Source: Daphnia carinata (taxonomy: Eukaryota; Arthropoda; Branchiopoda; Diplostraca; Daphniidae). Taken from it: 64,000 bases of DNA. This document shows, one piece after another, positions 10,526 through 21,321 of this stretch (the stretch's first letter is position 1; each line of letters opens with the position of its first letter). Location: positions 7,065,367 to 7,129,366 of the forward strand of contig NC_081339.1 of assembly GCF_022539665.2 (NCBI RefSeq), given 5' to 3'. The notes beneath the pieces were generated by a model. The model ran no database searches and was not told the DNA's origin. It saw only the letters and a program-made list of their open reading frames with translations. A program made the translations under genes and the position numbers.

Positions 10526-12278
10526 GGCTAACATAACTAATATCTTGTTTGTATTCAGAGTCATGAGCTTCAGCAAAGTTTGGATTATCTTCGTTTGGAA
10601 TTTCAAGCTGTACTCGCTGCGGCGGAAACTAAAGAAGCACAACACAAAGCCGAAGTTGAGAAAATGACACACGCGATTCAATTTAAAGAAAATGAGATTA
10701 CACATCTGGGTGAAACGCTACGACGTCGTGAGAAGGAGACGGCCGATGAGTGGATTCAACGGGAAACGAGTATCATGGCCCAATTAACCGAACAAAATCA
10801 AAAGTCAGTTCAGGAGTTTGAGAGTCGTTTACAAGAGATTCGTGCACAACTTGAGCAATCAAAAGAGGAGGCGATGCGGATTAAGGATGAACGCGATGCT
10901 GCCCGTGACGATGTCGCCGTGTTTCAGGTTGTTACACAAATTTAGTTGGTAGCTTTACCAGGCAATTAAAACCTGGTTTTTCTTTCTTTCTTTCTTGAAG
11001 GTTCAAACTGAAGCGCAGCTCGCTGCCCTCAGCGAACAATACGACCAGGAGCGAGCCATGCTAATTGAAAAGCTCTCAGTGCAAACCCGAGAAATTGAAG
11101 AAATCAATAGTGCCAAAATACAGGAACTTCAAACTCAATTGGCGGAATCCCAGCGTGCGTTGGAAGAAATTCGCCGGGCTAGTTTGCGTCAAATCGAGCA
11201 AATGGAGCACGATCATGAAGAAGCTATCTTAACGGCCGTTCGCGAGGCATTAGAACCTGTGGACAATGAACTTGAATCCCTTCGAAAAGATCGCGAAGCC
11301 TACCTACTTCTGAAAAAGGAATACCAGGAACTTCAAGCTCGTATTGAGCCATTCAGGGTAACTTGAATGAATTATACCTTAGTAACAATCTGACTTTCAC
11401 TTGTCTCGACGTAGGATCAATTGGAAATGTACGAAGCAGAGAAAAAAGCCTTGCTGAGCCAAGCCTTATTTGCTGAAAGCTCTATGGCGTCTCTCGCAGC
11501 AAAGTACACGCAGCTCCTTGGTCACCAAAACAGTAGACAGAAGATTCATCATTTGGAGAAACTGAAACAAGATATTTTCAATTTGCGGAAGGAATTGGCG
11601 GAAAAGAATTTAGCACTAGAGAAAGAGAAAAAGGCGCGACAAAAAGCAGATGCTCGTGTCAAAGAGTTGTCTGGTCAGAAAAAATATGATCCTGCAGAAG
11701 CATTCAAAGTAAACATTTTTTACATTTCAGACCACATACCTCAGTTCATTTTTTTAACTTCTTTTTAGGTCCCTGAAAACCCTGTGACAGCTCCAGTTGT
11801 TAACAAAGCTCCTCCTAAACTTAATGTTGCCAAACCTTCTGCCACTCCGTCTCCGGCAGCCGAACCTAAAGAAGCTGTACGTCAACAACGCAAGCCGTTA
11901 CGTCCTCAGGGCCAGGCAACAGGATTCTTCTTGTCAATGGATGACATCGAGAAAGAGCGTGCTGAAATGGAACGAGAGAAACAGTTACAAATAGATTCAC
12001 GACGTAAGGCTTCCGCCAATTTCGAGGCGTTTGAAGTGGACTTTAGCACCAGTTCCAGTCGCCGGGAAACCTTTGACATCCCATCGGCATCAGCTAAGCA
12101 GTTGAACGTGACAAGAAATATGTCTAATGCCAAACAAAACAACAAGGAGAATGTCAATGGAGGACTGTTTCCAAACGACCTTTCGGACATTTCCGTCTCA
12201 GATGAAGTGGTGCTAAAGAACAAGTTAAAGTCCCGCGTTGAAAACCTTACCTCGACCCCCGTGCAGAGACATACCTAA
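7069..12278 (+). CDS. HMMR: hyaluronan-mediated motility receptor (RHAMM)-like coiled-coil protein
   Basis: Seventeen exons: 7069-7108, 7250-7383, 7451-7519, 7590-7702, 7762-7925, 7990-8104, 8169-8263, 8335-8703, 8790-8907, 8972-9220, 9280-9344, 9406-9624, 9687-10468, 10559-10927, 11001-11357, 11415-11708 and 11769-12278. They join in phase to 1,353 residues, against about 725 in human HMMR. The N-terminus MSFAKAKRF and GPPPTAYDPK, then VISFPKGDRF, match the family start. The middle is an unbroken Glu/Lys/Leu heptad-type coiled coil. The C-terminal HMMR domain (about residue 1119: LLGHQNSRQKIHHLEKLK) and KKYDPAEAFK near it are diagnostic. A Ser/Thr/Pro-rich tail follows. In other animals the protein binds spindle microtubules and supports spindle assembly with TPX2, Aurora A and dynein. 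The intron after exon 13 carries a long C/T homopolymer. Poly(A) signals follow at 12434 and 12569. Confidence 0.9.
10487..10525 (+). repeat. C16-T23 homopolymer pair in an HMMR intron
   Basis: Sixteen C followed by twenty-three T lie in the 90-nt intron 10469-10558, 33 bases before its acceptor. The tract is in the position of the polypyrimidine tract. It does not interrupt coding sequence; an apparent Pro-Phe extension of exon 13 is intron read-through. Confidence 0.9.
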
Positions 12279-13551
12279 ACATCCTTTAAAATTGATTTTC
12301 ATTCCCCATCCGCATTTTAAAACCTTTCATTTGTTTTCTTCTATGTCTGTCACTTAGCCACGTACTTCAAAACGTCTATTTCAATTAACAAGTAATCACC
12401 CGGGCTTCTAATTTTAACCATTTTTCATGAAATAATAAATAACAAGCCACTGTTAATCGAAAAGAAAAAAAACAAACAAATAATACAAACATTGCTACGT
12501 CTTTCTAATATGGTTTTACTCTAAACGAATGTCGCAGATGAAAGACTTCGCCCTAAAACCTAAATTTTAATAAACATATTTCAGACATGACTGACTTTCA
12601 AATCCCTACCAATTTTCGATTACAGTAACAATCTTAATATCTATATCATGGTCTCAATACAAGGAGGGCAAAGAGAGGTTTTGTACAAACAAACCTGCAA
12701 GCTTTGACTGATCAGTAAATCCAGGCCGCTTGTGAGAACATTCCCAAAAGCTCTGTTTACCTTTTGCTGCCAGGTGTGGCAGCGGTTCCAGATTGCAAGA
12801 GATTTAGAACAGAAGGGACGGACACGCTTCATATTGTACACAGGCCTCGGTCTTGTGTAAGCAGCACCAAGTAAGAGATAAGAAAGTGTCATTTCTTGGC
12901 TACTGAAGAAGCTCCGTTACAGTAAACAATTCGAAAACATTAATACCTTGACAAACACAGGAGTTGGCTACGTGACTGACATGCGAGCTTTAGTTTTTAC
13001 CAGACGTAAATATTGTTACCATTAAGTTTGGAATTGCTCCAGTCTCTGATTGAACATCAAGTGTAGAATGATACAAACATGTAGAAAGGCTGATAATGAT
13101 GGAATTCGAAGGACACAAATACTTACGGAATTCTAGTAGTACAAGCTTTTGGCGTGGCAAACTTCAGTAATCGTCTCTTTTTTGTTGGTTTTAGGTTCAG
13201 CATATGGCAACTGAGTCAACAAAACATTTACTGCTCGAACAAACAAATCTAAAGTTTCTGTCGTTTGATGAATTTATCTATAATTCGAAACAGTTGGTTG
13301 ATTCGGTCTGCATTACATAAACAGTAAACTAACGAAGTTGTTTTCTTTACCTTATCATTCTGGAACTATATTCAAAAGACAGCCTTTAACTAGTTGTAAT
13401 TATTGTCTCAAGATTGGTATAAACGATTAAAATAAATTATGAAAATATAGTGCCATGTCTGGCCAGTATTTATAAAACAAAATGTAAGGCCATCGTACCC
13501 CACGAATGTTTTTCGCAGACATCCTTCTTCATCAAACATTAAAATGGAATC
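12279..13551. other. convergent spacer between HMMR and PIGQ with a strand-ambiguous spliceable segment
   Basis: The HMMR 3' UTR occupies the left end and the PIGQ 3' UTR should occupy the right end. Between them, 12641-12892 is open on the minus strand for 83 codons with a protein-like composition, but I do not recognise it. The same segment holds a good + strand intron (12715-12773, 59 nt, GTAAAT to TGCCAG) and a possible minus-strand intron of about 53 nt. Another strong + strand acceptor (GGTTTTAG) precedes 13197. No reading frame survives either splice for long, so a noncoding transcript or alternative 3' UTR is as likely as a small gene. Confidence 0.3.
12434..12439 (+). terminator. poly(A) signal of HMMR
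   Basis: AATAAA lies 156 bases after the HMMR stop. A second AATAAA at 12569-12574 could be a distal alternative. Confidence 0.5.
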
Positions 13552-14628
13552 CTATAAAGAATAAATTAAATCGCCAGATACCATTTTATTCAATCTCTGG
13601 GACCAGTTGACGTGAGGATATTTCGGCGAGGATGGATTCAAGGAGCGTATCATGCTCTCTACGAGCGGCAGTTTAATCCAGACTAGTTTCAATGTAGAAT
13701 TTCTACCAGGAATTACTTCGAAAAGAACATCGCCTAGAAAAATGTGTCATCGTCATTAGTAAATAAAATATCTTGACATTTCGGAAAACTCGTTCATTCT
13801 TACCGGCTAGAGATGGTGACCCGATAATCCACAGTAGCAACGAATAACAAGGTATACTGTTGATGATCCAGATAAAGCGTTTGAGGGTTCCTTGAAGTAA
13901 CAACACGCAGAGCCGCAACTGAATTGTCAAGAGGAGAACAGTAAACGTGCCAACGTTTTTAGCGTGAAGTGAAGACATTTGATTTAATTTTTTACAGTCA
14001 GGAAAACGATGTAGTAGACCAAAAGGGTTGGCAGGAGTAGGAGCAAACTTGAAAAAATGAACATGCCAACGCAAAGTTGGTCCCACGAAAACTCGCCCGA
14101 ATCAATCCGTGAACGTAGTGGATTCCATTTACGGCCGCCGAACATTCGAAATGTTGATCGAAGACCGCTCAGAGTAACGCCATAAAGCCTAAATAATGAA
14201 ACAGTTTGTTCACTTTCAGCCAAACATTTTTTAACATAATAATTTCATAAATTACCTAGTGGCGTATACATAAAAGCAATAGCAATGGAGTGAAGCCATA
14301 GTGATTAAATCACTTAGAAGGGCAATCTGGAAGGATAGCCCAATTAGGCCAAATGTTGATGAAATGAATATGACAATGGACACAATAGGCCTAATAATAT
14401 CTTTAGAACACCACCCGATAAGCATGTTTTTTTTTCATTAGATTTAGATGATAATTACCTATGTATGTCTTCCATAAGTAGAGGTGGTAGAGAAAGAATT
14501 TTCCTAGGACAGTCGACAAAGGCCTATTCAGTTTCAGACCAACAGGTACCCCCATTAGCCACTCAATCAGCAGCTGTAGAAAGTCAGCAATCAGCTAAAT
14601 CAGAAATACACATTAGGTTATTAATACC

Positions 14629-14659
<31 letters not shown>

Positions 14660-15371
14660 ATAAGGATGCAAGTACTTTGACAGACTTGAGAAATATTTCC
14701 AGCACTTCGCTGGTTCCACCGAAAGAGTGAAACATTTTCACGAAACAAAATCCAAGGAGAAGGTCAATAACCATCATCCATAGTAGATTGGTGGAACCTA
14801 AGTCTGGGCAGGATCTCCTCCAGGTTTTCCACTGAAGAGCTCTCTGTCGTAATTGAAGCACAAGTTTGGAGTGATTGAAAATTGAATCTTCGACTTTTTC
14901 ACTCGGAACTTTATGCCTATCCACAGTTACATTGTTTTTCAACCTCAGGATGCTACCAAGTTCACACAAACACTTGGAATTTTTCCAATCTTCACTTCGT
15001 TCTAGAATTTCTGATTGAAGGAAAGTTTCATCGTACAAAATCAACGTGACACTTGCAGGTGAAATGTTAACACCTCCAATGATAACACTTTTGATTTTAG
15101 CATAATGCGACTCTTTGACTAGGTGGATCCAGCACGAGTAACTATCATCATTCGGAAGGTCGTCCGTGTTCCATGTGCCGAGAGGTTCAAATTGATGTTT
15201 GGCATTTTCTTCAAAGGAAACGACATACACATTAATCCAATTCTTATCATTTCTGTTAGGTTTCAAGGCACCGTAAATAACACTGGATGCCGGTGATGGA
15301 GAAAGAGGGAAATAGACAAATATTTGCTTGTCCCGACTTCGCCCATCATTTTGTTTTCGTTCCTTTTCCAT
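13552..15371 (-). CDS. PIGQ: PIGQ / GPI1, GPI-GlcNAc transferase subunit
   Basis: Six minus-strand exons: 15371-14676, 14594-14459, 14400-14256, 14188-13996, 13918-13804 and 13733-13552. They encode 488 residues. PIGQ stabilises the ER-membrane complex that transfers GlcNAc to phosphatidylinositol, the first step of GPI-anchor synthesis. Visible evidence: a cytosolic N-terminal half; then hydrophobic segments with [58 protein letters not shown], the signature [37 protein letters not shown] and LVYYIVF, and [12 protein letters not shown]. The C-terminus is [18 protein letters not shown]. Order and spacing match human PIGQ. An in-frame stop precedes the start. Intron 1 (14595-14675) contains a 29-base A run, i.e. 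poly(U) in the transcript. The gene runs leftward from a promoter next to the gene-poor domain. Confidence 0.93.
14629..14657. repeat. poly(A) tract (29 nt) in PIGQ intron 1
   Basis: Twenty-nine consecutive A on the + strand, which is poly(T) on the PIGQ coding strand. It lies 34 bases upstream of the PIGQ exon 2 acceptor, in polypyrimidine-tract position. Confidence 0.9.
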
Positions 15372-15829
15372 GAAAAAGGTGTTTTCAATGTCGCAATCAA
15401 CACTTGATTGTTAAGATAACACTCTTTTGATTTAGACTCGTGTGTATCGACTCTTGTTTGATTATGTCAGATATAGCTTCAACAAACCGGTCAAATTTGT
15501 CAAAAAGCAGACGAAACATTTTTTCAACTGAAATCGGCAAATTTGTCCGGTAGATGGCAGTTAAGACAGGTCATTTGGAAAGCGAACTAAAATTAAGCAG
15601 GAAACCACACGATTCGAACATTATTCTAGACTTGAGAGACATCACAAAAGACTGCGAACACACACATACACGCACATTGTCCGTACGCTAATCATATTCT
15701 GGATACCAGCCGTCAAATGAGTTGCAAATGACGATCGTTCTATAGCAAGTACTTACGTTGAAGTGGCACCGCCTTCCAGTGGGAGCCCAAAAGCATCTTT
15801 GACCCAGGCCGCGCGCGCGTAATCTCAAT
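15372..15829. promoter_or_regulatory. PIGQ upstream region and domain boundary
   Basis: No coding support. It should hold the PIGQ promoter (leftward). A strong CTCF-like core lies at 15547-15560, a CA-rich stretch at about 15658-15676 and a CG-dinucleotide run (GCGCGCGCG) near 15811. From here rightward the sequence changes from gene-dense to gene-poor and homopolymer-rich. Confidence 0.45.
15547..15560 (+). promoter_or_regulatory. CTCF-like core motif
   Basis: CCGGTAGATGGCAG matches 13 of 14 positions of the CTCF core consensus CCASYAGRKGGCRS as I know it. The TAGATGGC part resembles the insect CTCF core. It sits between the PIGQ start and the disco domain. Binding is inferred. Confidence 0.4.
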
Positions 15830-15863
15830 TATAAAAGGCCCTTCTTTTCTTGGTGAATCATTT
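15830..15863 (+). promoter_or_regulatory. candidate TATA-initiator core promoter
   Basis: TATAAAAG at 15830-15837 is followed by TCATTT at 15858-15863, a match to the arthropod initiator TCAKTY. The initiator A at 15860 is 30 bases after the first T of the TATA box, the standard spacing. No downstream promoter element is visible at +28 to +32. The transcript is unknown. It could be a distal 5' UTR exon of the disco gene or a separate noncoding RNA. Confidence 0.4.
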
Positions 15864-15929
15864 TCAAGAGAAGCTGTCAAAGCCGACTTGTAAAGCTTTT
15901 GATACTCTCGTTTCCCCCATTCTTGCCTC

Positions 15930-15953
15930 CATTTGCATACGGACATGCAAATG
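15930..15953. promoter_or_regulatory. inverted pair of POU octamers
   Basis: CATTTGCAT (15930-15938) and ATGCAAATG (15945-15953) form a perfect 9-base inverted repeat with a 6-base spacer. Each arm contains the octamer ATGCAAAT, the classic POU-domain (Oct) site. It lies about 70-90 bases downstream of the candidate TATA-initiator promoter. Confidence 0.5.
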
Positions 15954-16990
15954 GGCAGCGCTCAACGTGCCGCTCCTTCACCCCGTTAGATCCGATGCGG
16001 CCGCGCCCTTTTGAAGTGCCACACAGAAGACGAGACCTCAACAAAAAAAAAAAAAAAAAGAAAGAAAGAGGGGCAAAATCAACATCACAGAAGGTGAAAA
16101 CACGCGGGAATTCAAATAATAATTCGATAATGAAACATAAAAGGGCAAAAGAGTTATGCGCTCTCGCATGCATAATTAACGTGTACGAGAAAGACATAAT
16201 ACGGCGTAGGGCATTTAGTTCAATGTCGCTGTCTTTAAACTGGGTGCAAAAGAAAACGCGTCCGGCTATATTCAAATCAAAACGGCGGGCCTATTGTCAT
16301 CTGACTCGGGCGCTTTGATTCCCAGTAAAGACTTAACAGAAATGATCTTCCAATGAAAAGAGACGTACGCACATAATATATTCATTATTCATCGGCACTG
16401 TATATACTTGATGATAATACGCTCATTTCAATATTACACTGATGTTTTTTTTCTTATATATCTTTTTCTGTTATTCTTTTTTCAATGGCCGTTCAACATT
16501 TCCCGCGTGATGGATCGACTATGGCGCCATTACTGAAATCCGATGTTTTATAGTTAGACGTCTGTTACGTTCAACTTTGATACGAGCCGGAGATATCATC
16601 AACACATGTCGTTTTAATTTTTCCAAATAAAAAAAAAAAAAAAAAAAAGGAAGCGCGCGCGGGAATTTCAAATTCAAATTTTGTTTTTCCCGTGAAAGAG
16701 ACAAACCCCCCGCCATTAAAATAGTTCCCCCCCCCCCATCTTTTTAATATGCCTCCTTCTTTCTTTTTCCCGAATCGCTTTCTTAATGTTCTTGACTGCC
16801 CTATAGCAAAAAGAAGAAAAAAAAAACAAAAAAAAAAACAGTCCAAACTGATTGTTATTCAAATGAAGAGCGGGCACGCTCGTATACAAGCCGGATTTTT
16901 TTTCTTTTTCTTTTTTCCTCTTCGTGTTATGTGTCACGACGCTTATATATGTACACCGGTGCAAAAAGGCAGGGCATAATGTTGTACAAA

Positions 16991-16991
16991 G

Positions 16992-17024
<33 letters not shown>
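16991..17024. repeat. (GA)n microsatellite
   Basis: Nearly pure GA repeat with one interruption, in upstream DNA of the disco gene. Confidence 0.9.
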
Positions 17025-17025
<1 letters not shown>

Positions 17026-17737
17026 CAAGAGAAGGAGGGTTGGGAGATATAGCTATGGCGGCGGCTATGGCGTCAACCTGGTATTACCTATGCTAATCAG
17101 ATCGGGCGCAAGCCACAACGCGCTCGACAAGCGAAAAGAGAACTTTCCTCCACCCACCCATCGACCAGAAGATGAAGAAGGTATAAATAAAAAAAAAAAA
17201 AAAAAAGAAAGAAAAAAAGCGATGCCCTTTAGCTACCAGCATTCTTTCTCCTTCATATTTTTTTTTCTTATGCACAGAAAATGCCGCCAACTGACCCATT
17301 ACATCTCTCTATAAGCCCCGGTTAAAAAGAAAGAGGACTTACGCATAAAGGTGTTTTTATATATACGTTTGTGCATGCGCAACAACAAGTGTGTGTATAT
17401 CTAAACAAGCGTTTTGGAAGTGCGGGGGGGGGGGGACGCTTTCGGAAGAACTCCTGACTGCGCATAATACACACTCCTCCCTCACTTTGTCTGTTTTGTG
17501 TGTATATATAATTCAAAATAAAAAAATAAAATAAAATAAAAAGGGGGGGGGGGGGCATCTAAAAAGACTAGCCACTGCTGATTTTATTGGAATCTCATTA
17601 TCTCTAGGAGGAAAAAAAAAAAAAAAAGCGGCATGCCTTTTACTTAGAAAAAAAAACAAAAAACAAAAAGAAAAATGTAATGTTTGTCAAGTAAATGTTT
17701 GGGCCAGGCTTATATTCAGCGCATTCATTTCTTATTG

Positions 17738-17740
<3 letters not shown>

Positions 17741-17772
<32 letters not shown>
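17741..17772. repeat. poly(T) tract, 32 nt
   Basis: Thirty-two consecutive T, among the longest uninterrupted homopolymers in the window. Confidence 0.95.
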
Positions 17773-20557
17773 CTATTTTGCGTGTTTACCAATCAACGTC
17801 GAGAAAGCAAGCAAGATTGGATCTCTTTTCCTTAAAAATAAATGTGAACGTATTAAAAACAAAAAAGAAATAGGGGAGGCGGAGTTGATGGTTTTGTCGT
17901 GCGGGCGTGATCGCCCTGTCTCTCCCGATCGAATGCGGCAACATCGCCAAGACTTCTTTCTTTTCTTTTTTTTTTTTTTTAAGGTCGTGACGATGGCCCG
18001 CCGCAATGTTTTAGTATACATATCCTTATTTATTAAAAAAAAAAAAAAAAAAAAAAAAGTGTGTGTGTGTGTGCGCGCGCGCGTCAGCGTTATTATACAG
18101 GGACATCACGATGGTTAAAGAAGAAAAAAAAAAAAAGAGTCTTTGGGTTTCATCATCATCATCATCATCCGGGCCCTGTTGTTTTGTGGCTGCTGTTGTT
18201 ATATTACGATCGATTCAGAAAAAAAAAAAAATAATAAAATAAAAAAGCAAGCGCGGTGGACCCCCGTCTCTCCCCCATTTTTCCATATTTAATGACAGGG
18301 TCATCCGTCATCGAATCAGCTTCTAGATGTTCTTTTGTTTTCGTCTTTTTCTTTTCTCATCACGGATGCACTTGCATTCAAATGATTCGTTTTTTTTCTT
18401 TTCTTTTTGTAGCATTTTTTTTTTTTTTTGATTTTGGGTATGGATAAATTAAAATTGGGAATTAAAGAGAAAATATTTGGCATCGTTGCTTTCGAAATGA
18501 TTTTCTTTTTTTTTTAAGCAATAACATCAAAATTGAGAGAGTTTCTTTTCCGAAGAGTAACAGACATAGCAATTAACTAGCGAAAAAAAAAAGGTCGGCC
18601 TATAAAAATACGTTTCTTGTTTTTTATAATGATTGAAAGAAGTTTAAGGGGGGTCAGTCTGTTGAGAAAATGTTAACGAAGAAAAACCCCCCCTCTCACC
18701 TAAAAAAAAAAAAAAAGGTTCAAATAAAGAAGCGTAGGTTCTCGAATGTATTGGTTGCGGATGATATTATGATCCGGACGGAATCGAAATGTCGACGGGT
18801 GGTGGAACATGACGGGGTTCGGAAAAATGATGGGGGTGAAAGGGGGGGGAAGAAGAAGAAGAAAAAAGATTATTACGCAGGGTTGTTCTTTTGTTTTGTT
18901 TTGTTTTTTACAGGTCGAATCTGTCGCTATAAATTCAAACAAAATGGCGCCATTCAGCCCGTCCCCCCCCCCGCTCTCAAAAAAAAAAAAAAAAAATATA
19001 TAAAAGATCACAATTTTTAATTACCCTTTTTTTTTCTATTCCTAATTTGGCTTTCTAAAATAAATTTCGTTCGATTTATACACACACACATCCGCATGTG
19101 GACAGGCCAATCGAATGAGGCTCGTTTATCAAATCATTTGACTGAGAATATCGTTTTTAAAAATTCAAGATGGATCTACAAGACATCGTTGATAACGCGT
19201 TTAACATCTCGTAGGCGACCCGTTATCTTCACCTTTCAAAACGAAATGGCGTCTAAACACGCGAAAATCAGAAAGCCTCAAAATAAAATAGAGAAACTCT
19301 TCTATATATATATATAAAAGAATAATTTCAAAAAAAAAAAAAAAAATCATGTCATAAACTCTCGGAAATGTAACGACAACAGGCGTGGGAATTCCAGTTT
19401 AGAGAGAAAAAAAAACAAAATGAGTTTAAAAACAAAAGAAAAAGAGGGAGGAAATTAAAGGATGCCATAACAATTCTTGTTTGCCTCACAAAGCCGACAC
19501 ACATTAGATCTCTATAGGCACAGGTAAAGAAAATACATCAATACACGATTATTACTAGATGCCTGAAAAAAAAAAAAAAAATCGATCCCCTTCGATTGAA
19601 ATGAATTTTGTTCTCTCTCTTCTCCCTTTCCGTACAAACTACGACGCTATTAAGCTACTATTTCTATAGCCATATTACATTGATTTGTTGTTATTATATA
19701 GGGCGGAGGTTCGAATACTTTATTAGTCTAGCTAGACGTCCATAACCAACGTAATTTGAATAATATTTTTTTTTATTTTTATTGTGAAAAAAAAAAAAAA
19801 AAAAAAAGGAGCGGACCCCCTGGCGGATCCGTGTTGCACCCTTTTTCCTTGTCCGTTTCACGGTTCTTTTTTTTTATCCTGTTCCAGCCGGCCACACTAT
19901 ATATCGCTCGCGCGCGTGCATCCTTTTATATCCATTTCCCTATCTTTCTTTCATATATATATATATATGTATACAGACGGGGTCAGCCAGCACAAAAAGA
20001 AATACACACACACAACTTCTTTTCTCATTTACATAGACACGCCATCATCACCGCGGTTGCTGGCCATTTTCGCTCCTGCACCGAACTTAAAGAGATCGCG
20101 CGTCCGTCCAAAAATAAAAAAAAAAGCGAGGGATATGAATAATTCACGTGGGCAAAAAAAAAAAAAAAAAAAAAACCAAAGGGAAATAAAATAAAATAAA
20201 AATAATAGTGCTGATGTTTGCAGCTTTTTTTCTCCTTCTTTGATTTAGAAAATGACAACAACGTATCAGAGTCAGAAAGTTGTAGTGTCAATACACACAA
20301 AAAAAAAAAAAACATTGGACTATAATCAATCGATGGCAATGATTGCATCGCCTTAAACAGCTAAACGTATCAAAACAAAAGGCAATTTCCTAAAAACAAA
20401 AAAGGGAGGAGTTTGTCGAACGAAAGAAATTAAAAGGACAAAGTTTTTTTTTGTTTTCATTTAAGAAACAAAAAAGCGCCCGTTAAAATCTGCAAAAATG
20501 CCTTTTGTTTTCTTGCTTTTCGTGGGGGTGGGAGAAAGACGATGTCTTAAGAAAAAA

Positions 20558-20604
20558 AACTCACCTTTGTTTTTTTGAAACTTAAAAAAAAAAAAAGGTG
20601 AGTT
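20558..20604. repeat. long inverted repeat / hairpin
   Basis: AACTCACCTTT pairs with AAAGGTGAGTT (11 perfect pairs). After one mismatch the stem continues with seven T-A pairs, leaving a loop of about ten bases containing GAAACTT. It could fold as a stable hairpin in RNA or be the remnant of a small inverted-repeat element. No direct flanking duplication is obvious. Confidence 0.6.
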
Positions 20605-21287
20605 ATATAGGCAAGGTTAGAGATGGAGAGCAGACAAGTGTACTAAAAAAAAATAGGAGGATCATTTTCTTTCTTTTTTCGAAGGGGGGGGGGGGAGCCA
20701 TTCATCTCGCCGTAGACGACAGGTCCACTCCCGCCCACTCGGCTTTTCTTTTTTTTTTTTTTCAGTCGATCTAACACACGCTATATACGAGGTATACGCG
20801 GCCGTTCCACACACACATAAAAAAAAGAGGTCGTGAAAAATGTTAGATCTTTAACAAAAAAAAAAAAAAAAAAAAAAAAAAGACGTGGACCTATTAATGA
20901 CGCCCAAATACTTTCGTTTTGCTCACGATGTAAGAAAACACACGAACGTATGGCAACTCTGAACTTCCTCTTTTTTTTTTTTTTTTTTTTTAGTGACCCT
21001 TTTGGATCAGCATCCTCTTACGTTTGTTGTAATATATTCAACATCTCCCTCAAAATAGCCCAATCGGAAAAAGCACCTGTTGTCCAGGGGGTCTTACACA
21101 CTCTAAAGGTAGAAGAAGAAGAAAATAAAAAAAAATAAAAAAAAAAAGGGCCGACCGCGATTTTCACACAGGTGACCACCCGCGTATTAAATGTTTGTAT
21201 TTTATGGCTCTTTTCTTTTTTTTTCGCCCCATCTGCGCAACTCGGCGCGTTATAACTAACGCCCCCGCCTTCTAATGTACCGCTCTG

Positions 21288-21321
<34 letters not shown>

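Noticed and set aside
10469-10531. Pro-Phe homopolymer C-terminus for HMMR exon 13
   Set aside because: A GTAAAA donor at 10469 and a CAG acceptor at 10558 remove it, and the coiled coil continues in phase in the next exon.
15740-15946. 68-codon minus-strand frame upstream of PIGQ
   Set aside because: It covers the candidate TATA-initiator promoter and octamers, has no family motif, and does not splice into PIGQ, whose start is preceded by an in-frame stop.
17684-18118. Numerous open frames rich in poly-Phe, poly-Lys, Arg-Glu or His-Thr across 16-32 kb and 37-54 kb
   Set aside because: They translate homopolymers and dinucleotide repeats, have no conserved motif, and change frame within related runs.
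19706-19720. GGTTCGAAT, resembling a tRNA B box
   Set aside because: No A box at the proper distance and no cloverleaf or acceptor stem could be formed.
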